This document shows positions 58,688 through 64,000 of a stretch of 64,000 nt of DNA, piece after piece. The notes under the pieces are model-generated. The model was not told where the DNA came from and did not search any database. It worked only from the letters and a program-made list of their open reading frames with translations. Every line of letters begins with the position of its first letter. Position 1 is the stretch's first letter. Both the position numbers and the translations under genes were made by a program. Source of the stretch: Micromussa lordhowensis. Its lineage: Eukaryota; Cnidaria; Anthozoa; Scleractinia; Lobophylliidae. Location of the stretch: assembly GCA_964020085.1 (NCBI GenBank), contig OZ026596.1, positions 30,011,522 to 30,075,521 of the forward strand, in the 5' to 3' direction.

Positions 58688-59417
58688 TTAAAGGGACAGT
58701 ATCACAGACTGCGCATGTCCAGGTAATCAACCAAAAGTGGTCCGACGTTTTCAAGTTTGTGATCTGTGAAACAAAATGGCGTCAACAAGCGGAGGACAAT
58801 CCTCACAGTCACGGAGGCCGTAGAAACAACTCTGGCCGCAAACAGTTTTTTTTTAATTCCGGCAGCGGCAGGAAAAAGGAACGGGAGAAGTCGAGAAGAA
58901 GAATTCGGCTCGAAATAAATCTCTACAAGTCGTGGTTACAGGCCAAACTTGAAGCCACGTACAGTTCAACAAGAAACAGCGAGTTCGCGATGAATTTACT
59001 CTTGTTAGAAAATCGTAGACGGTAAGACAAACGTCAGAAATCAAACTATAAACAGATTTGATTTATTCGCATTATAAACTTACTCTGTTCTTCCACGGCT
59101 TTTCTTTCTGTTATATCGACAAATGTCTCCACAGTGCACTTTTAATACCGGCGGCCTCTGACAAAAACAACCACAATTACTCGTATTTTCCGCCTGGTGC
59201 TGCAAGACCTTTTGCATTCACAGCCTTCAGATTGACTTTCCTTGACGGAAAAACATTCGATTTTGCGATTTCTGATTCAAAAATTTCTTAATAGAGCCCA
59301 AGTTTACTTCATGTTACCGACGCCGGAATCCATACCTGTAATGGCGGGAAATTACTGCGTGAGTGCTCCGAGAGGCAGAGAGTCGCGCACGCGCAACTCG
59401 TGAGACTGTCCCTTTAA
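58688..59417 (+). mobile_element. DNA transposon with TTAAAGGGACAGT inverted ends (730 bp)
   Basis: Starts TTAAAGGGACAGTATCACAG and ends with GTGAGACTGTCCCTTTAA, an inverted repeat that continues imperfectly through a GCGCATG/CGCGTGCGC block. Inside, the + strand frame ending at 59025 reads RRRIRLEINLYKSWLQAKLE, then SSTRNSEFAMNLLLLENRRR. The pattern (basic helix, short hydrophobic LY..W, SEFA..LL) recurs in transposon-encoded proteins of cnidarians, as I recall the family. The element is probably a deleted derivative of a larger transposon such as ISL2EU-like ones; that assignment is uncertain. Confidence 0.6.
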
Positions 59418-59526
59418 CGCCGATCACAAACGAAGAACTCGATAAATTTAGGGTAAACTTTTCAAACTGAGCAAACCGTGACGCAGTTCCTTTAATGCAA
59501 AGCGGGCAGATGAATATTCAGTGTCT

Positions 59527-59686
59527 AATAGACCAATTTCGATATATTAAAATTCAGCCTAACACAATAGACATCAGCACGAGGCTCTGGGGAATAAACC
59601 CCACAAACTGTTTAGTTATTCCCCAGAGCCTCGTACTGAGGTCTATTGTTTTAGGCGGAATTTTAATATCTCGAAATTGATCTATT
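59527..59686. mobile_element. Foldback hairpin (AATAGACCAATTTCGATAT family)
   Basis: Palindrome of 160 bp. The left arm has AATAGACCAATTTCGATATA, ACAATAGAC and ACGAGGCTCTGGGGAATAA. The right arm has TTATTCCCCAGAGCCTCGT, GTCTATTGT and ATCTCGAAATTGATCTATT. No coding content. Confidence 0.8.
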
Positions 59687-59689
59687 GTC

Positions 59690-60415
59690 AACCGTAACAA
59701 ATTGACGTCAGTTTTTCATGTATGACAATTTAAAAACTGTCAGTTCTTGTAGTTTATGTTAGTAGTTTCTGACGATCCTGTAGTTCTTTTTTCTTCCTTT
59801 TAATGTCGTTCCCTCCGGGATATTCTGCAGATTCCACAGTTTATGAAGTCAGTCGTTTAGTTCTTACAGTTTCTGTACTAATTGTCATCTGCTGCTTATT
59901 TTTCTCACTGAAAATCGCTGCGTAAGTCGTAGTAAAATGACGTGTGCTACAAATGACTTGTCGCATGTCCCGGATGAATGCTTTTACCCTAGCTCGTCAT
60001 GCTGGTTGGTCAAACCAAGAGACCATGTCCGTGAGCCTCTTGGTCAAGCCCACTTCCGTTGTGGGGTCGTGCCAAAAATATGCCATAAGATTCTTTTTTT
60101 TCTAGAGTCCATACTGCTTTTAAACAGTTCAAATACGTGAGGCGAAAACAAGTTGCAGTAGCCACGTGTCAATACGACCTCTTACGGAAAGCATTCTGGC
60201 ATAACCTATTTTAGAAATAATGCCGCTTATTTGCTGCCGGTAGGAATGAGACGAGTACAAACATCGTGTGACATTTGTACTCGTTTCCCGCGTTTTTTGT
60301 ACTCTACGAAGCAGAGTGTGATAAAAAAAGACTTCCTACTACGCCACTCGATTTTATAAAAGCCTCTCACGAAAATTGCGAATTGAACCTAAGTTCTTCC
60401 TGCCGCTTTTACGTA
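59690..60415. other. Upstream flank of isocitrate lyase gene 3
   Basis: No exon recognised. No clear similarity to the flank of gene 1 was seen beyond the proximal promoter, so the duplication boundary may lie close to exon 1. Confidence 0.35.
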
Positions 60416-60418
60416 GTT

Positions 60419-60453
60419 TGACGTCATTAATTAGCACAGTTAGTTGATATAAA
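60419..60453 (+). promoter_or_regulatory. Candidate promoter of isocitrate lyase gene 3 (CRE and TATA)
   Basis: TGACGTCA at 60419-60426 is a full cAMP-response-element palindrome, and TATAAA at 60448-60453 is a possible TATA box about 92 nt before the start codon. Gene 1 has a similar pair, but with an imperfect CRE and wider spacing. Use of these sites is inference. Confidence 0.4.
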
Positions 60454-60544
60454 CAGACTTGCCACTACCTGGAACACTCACTTCTCGAAGTTCTGCAAAC
60501 AATATCGCGTTATCAAACTCCTTGAATCACGACATCAGGAAGGT

Positions 60545-63007
60545 ATGCTGGGTTTTAAGAAATTTCGGCCGCTTAAAGTAGTGTTGAGAGTTTGTACCCA
60601 GCGAAACTACGGATTCATGGCTATTCGACGGGACTATGGCCCTGAAGACGTAGAAAAACTTCGCGGATCTCTAAAGGTCGAGCAAACTTTAGCAAGACGA
60701 GGAGCAGAGAGGCTTTGGGAGCTGATTAATCGAGGAGAAGACTCTTATGTGAACGCACTGGGCGCCATGACAGGTACGAGAAAAACTAACTTACTTTGGA
60801 AAGTATAGTGCAGATAATTTCTCATATCTTTTGACCAGGCCTATAAGAACTCAACTAAGAAATCCGTTGTTATTATTATCATAAATATGATCATCAACTA
60901 AGACGGCTCGTGAAAAGGAGAATATGTTAATCAATGCTGCTGTCAGTTAACGCTCCGCTTAAGATGAACCACGATGTTGCGCGATAAGTAAACAGCTTTT
61001 TGTAAAATTGAAATATTTAAAAGCAAGCTATGGTAAAGTAGGCAAATCGTTTGGTTCTTGACCCAATAAGTTACACAATTTTTGCTGGGTAAGCAACAAA
61101 ACAAAATGATGACGCTTGTGTTTAAAAAAAGACGCGAAATGAATGAACGCATGATTTCGCCAGCAACACGGAAATCTGTTGTTAAATTATAATTAACAAC
61201 TAGGTCATTATAATATAAAACAAAAATAAAAAATAAAATAAATTACACGAATGTATGCCCTAGTGTAGCGTAAAGTAAGCAGATAACATTCCTTTCCAAA
61301 AAAACAAACAAACGAACACCTCTATGCTTACTGTAGGCGGTCAAGCAGTTCAGATGGCCAAGGCCGGTTTACAATCCATTTACCTGAGTGGGTGGCAAGT
61401 AGCGGCAGACTGTAACATGGCTGGACAGACATACCCTGATCAGAGTTTGTATCCAGCCAACTCAGCCGCTAAACTTGTTGAACGAATCAACAACGCCTTC
61501 ATTAGAGCGGATCAGATAGCACACATGGAAGGATCTGATAAACACATTGATTTCTTTTTACCCATTGTTGCTGATTGTGAAGCAGGATTTGGCGGACCAC
61601 TGAACGCCTTTGAACTCACTAAATCAATGGTAAGGAAATGTACTTTTATATTCTATTTTTAACGTTACGATTTATAACAATTTTAACGGCCTTACATGTG
61701 TCAAGTTAGATGACTAACAACCAAAATTTCTAGATCAATGTATGGAAAAGCGTTTTATAATCTATATTTTCCAAGCAGATTTGACCAGAATATTTTCTCC
61801 TATAAATAGATCAAGTGACAAGCCGATATACCAAATTGAATATCGCGCTTGTTGATCATGCGTAGTTCACACCCTGCTTCTCTCGCGTTTCACTTCCGCC
61901 CATTTATAGAGAGGGAACTATCAAATTTCGTTTCAGAAATAAAGTACTGTATCTCATTAAAGCATAGCAGAACTTTACAATCAACTCTTCGAACATCAAG
62001 ATGTTCAATTTTGCTCTCACCTCCTGAGCCTTCACCGCGCGAGGTTGAATTCGACCCATTGATTAATGAACTAGCGAAAAGCGAAATAATGTCTCTAGTA
62101 GTAATGATGATTTATTTCTGCTATGAAGTAGTGAACTGGTATTTTGAGTGGCGGAATGTGTTTGATCACTCACAAAGTGTGCGCTTCATTTTAGATTTGT
62201 GCTGGCACTGCTGGCGTCCATTTTGAAGATCAACTGGCATCAGAAAAGAAGTGTGGCCACATGGGAGGAAAGGTTCTTCTTCCAACACAACAGTTCATCA
62301 AGGTCCTCAACGCTGCTCGGCTGGCTACTGACGTCATGGATGTTCCCACTGTTATCATTGGACGAACAGATGCCGAGTCAGCGGCCCTGGTGACGTCAGA
62401 TATTGATCCACGTGACCAGCCATTCCTGACCGGTGAAAGAACTCCCGAGGGATTCTATCGCTCAACTGCAGGTTTACAACAAGCCATCGCTCGAGGACTA
62501 AACTATGCTCCATACTGTGACGTGATTTGGTGTGAGACAGGCAGACCTGACTTGGAGGAAGCTCACATGTTTGCTGACGGAATCCATTCTGTGTTTCCAG
62601 GCAAACCGCTTGCCTACAACTGCTCGCCTTCCTTCAACTGGAAAGCCAACCTCAGCGATAAAGAGATTGTCGTGTTTCAGAAAGAACTCGGTAAAATGGG
62701 CTACAAATATAAGTTCATTACTTTGGCTGGTTTCCACTCGCTCAACCATGCCATGTTCAAGCTTGCACGTGACTACAGAGATCACGGTATGTCTGCCTAC
62801 ACCAAGGTACAAGGAGACGAGTTTGCGCAGGCGCAGTTCGGCTTCACCGCACACAAACACCAGAGGGAGGTAGGCACGGGGTATTTTGACCAAGTGAGTA
62901 TGGCGATCAGTGGAGGAACAAGTTCGACAACAGCGTTAGACGGATCAACAGAACAAGAACAATTCAATGAAAACAACTCGGACGCGGAAAAGTTTTCTGC
63001 AAGTTAA
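60545..63007 (+). CDS. Isocitrate lyase, gene 3 (3 exons, 444 aa)
   Basis: Same reaction and architecture as gene 1. Exons: 60545-60773, 61337-61629, 62195-63007; introns are GT/AG and phases match gene 1 exactly. The catalytic motif is KKCGHMGG with Cys194; EAGFGG, GRTDA, WCET and NCSPSFNW are all present. The N-terminus differs ([20 protein letters not shown], then [12 protein letters not shown]) but is again basic and presequence-like, whereas exons 2 and 3 are nearly identical to gene 1. C-terminus is KFSAS, again not PTS1. Odd points: ICAGTAG instead of ICAGAAG just before the active-site region, GRPD for GKPD, and EIVVF for EIAVF. A poly(A) signal and GT-rich tract follow at 63262. Exon identity with intron divergence points to gene conversion or purifying selection. 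Confidence 0.95.
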
Positions 63008-63261
63008 TTATTTTAATTACAATTTAAGAGAAAAGCACTAGATTCAAATCTCAATCATACATATATTTATTCAAATTCCTAAAAAGGGAGTTTAAAAGTT
63101 ATATAACGCGATAAATGGTTAGGACAGTTGCTGGACCAGTTTGAGTTTGGTATGGTTGTTAGGTTTGAAGTTTTCGAGGAATTTCATCGCAAAAATGTAA
63201 AGCATTTTCAAGAATATCTTGTAGGAACGTGTTAATTTAATTTCTGTCAAGTGTAAAGGTC

Positions 63262-63287
63262 AATAAAGTTGTTGTTGTTGTTGTTGG
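63262..63287 (+). terminator. Poly(A) signal and GT-rich element of gene 3
   Basis: AATAAA at 63262-63267 is followed at once by a (GTT)n tract, the usual signal plus downstream U/GU-rich arrangement, about 255 nt past the stop codon. Confidence 0.55.
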
Positions 63288-63440
63288 AAGAGCAAAAAAG
63301 CGACGGTTTTCATGCATGGTAGATTCCACATGTTGCGCAAATCCAGTTCGGTGAAAAGAACATACTCCCTTGTAAGAACTATATAGGTTTAGTAAATTCT
63401 CAGCTCCGACTATTGCATTTCTAACTTTTTGATTGGCTCA

Positions 63441-63474
63441 AAAACTCCGACTATGAGCCAATAGTCGGAGTTTT
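63441..63474. repeat. Short perfect hairpin
   Basis: AAAACTCCGACTAT, a 6-nt loop, then ATAGTCGGAGTTTT. The adjacent TTGATTGGCTCAAAAACTCC resembles the TGATTGG phrase found near other hairpins. Confidence 0.8.
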
Positions 63475-63597
63475 ACGTCATATGGAAAATAGTGCGCCGA
63501 AGTTTAAAAATTTTCCGCACGAAGTTTTCAACTTCAGCCCTCTATAATGGCCGAAATAAAAATCGTCGGCAAAACCCGGTTTGAGAATTTACTAAAA

Positions 63598-63709
63598 CAA
63601 TTATTCCATTCGCCCTTGTTGGATATGAAGTGATTATAACCAACTCGCGCTACGCGCTCGTTGGTTATTTTATCACTTCATATCCAACAAGGGCGTCATG
63701 GAATAATTG
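63598..63709. mobile_element. Foldback element, CAATTATTCCA family, copy 2 (112 bp)
   Basis: Same ends and length as 54108-54219. The arms contain CCTTGTTGGATATGAAGTGA and its complement; the apex is ACTCGCGCTACGCGCTCGTT. Confidence 0.85.
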
Positions 63710-64000
63710 TTATATATGTGGACGTAAAGGGTGTGCAAGTTTTCAGCAGTTGTGGTCAGAAATAGTGTATCGATTTCGGCCAATTTTTTCATAAATAGGA
63801 AAAGTGCTTGTGTAAATGTTTTTTGGTTCTGTTCCGATATATAATCAGTCGACTAGAGAGCCAAAGTAAGTTCCAGATGTTTACACTATTTTCCGGCCGC
63901 CATATTGAAGGAGCAAGAAGGTCCTCCACTAAACATGGCGGCTCCATACTAGGCTTTATAATTTTGCGCGTAACATTTCGACGAATATCAATTTTGGGAC
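63710..64000. other. Terminal stretch, no gene recognised
   Basis: No coding or repeat feature identified up to the window edge. Confidence 0.4.

Noticed and set aside
49192..63007. Bacterial contamination or symbiont origin of isocitrate lyase
   Set aside because: Genes have GT/AG introns with conserved phases and sit among animal transposons, next to a septin locus.

Overview
The window looks like nuclear DNA from an animal, most likely a cnidarian and probably a coral or other anthozoan. It is AT-rich, has GT/AG introns of 0.1 to 4 kb, and is full of short DNA-transposon derivatives, foldback hairpins and retroelement scraps. It also carries intron-containing isocitrate lyase genes, an enzyme lost from most animal lineages but known from cnidarians. 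No species can be named from the sequence alone.

Layout. 0-3 kb: a decayed non-LTR retrotransposon (LINE) interrupted by a perfect 59-nt-arm hairpin with a 9-bp target duplication. 3.2-21 kb: a complete septin gene of the SEPT2 type on the + strand (11 coding exons, 351 codons), with a possible TATA box and non-coding first exon near 3.2-3.5 kb. Its introns hold a hAT-like element, a 432-bp foldback element, a tRNA-like SINE, a 24-copy 18-bp minisatellite and other repeats. 21-38 kb: mostly repeats, including two inverted copies of one family, a 670-bp foldback, a Penelope-like retroelement fragment that keeps its GIY-YIG domain, a short spliced transcript candidate and one orphan exon candidate. 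38.4-44.2 kb: two paralogous copies of an unrecognised two-exon gene on the - strand; the upstream copy (41.98-44.15 kb) is open for 161 residues and the other has an early stop. 46.5-47.9 kb: a 1.4-kb element built from repeats of GTGATATGTGTATCCCC in both orientations. 49.1-63.0 kb: a tandem isocitrate lyase cluster with two complete three-exon genes (441 and 444 residues) around a solitary, intact copy of the third exon, separated by hairpin elements and a second Penelope-like remnant.

Function. The septin is a GTP-binding cytoskeletal protein. The isocitrate lyases would feed the glyoxylate bypass (isocitrate to glyoxylate plus succinate); no malate synthase gene is visible here. The two loci have no obvious functional link. 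Much of the interest lies in the mobile DNA: several hairpin families share end, apex or flank motifs, and target-site duplications can be read directly for some of them.
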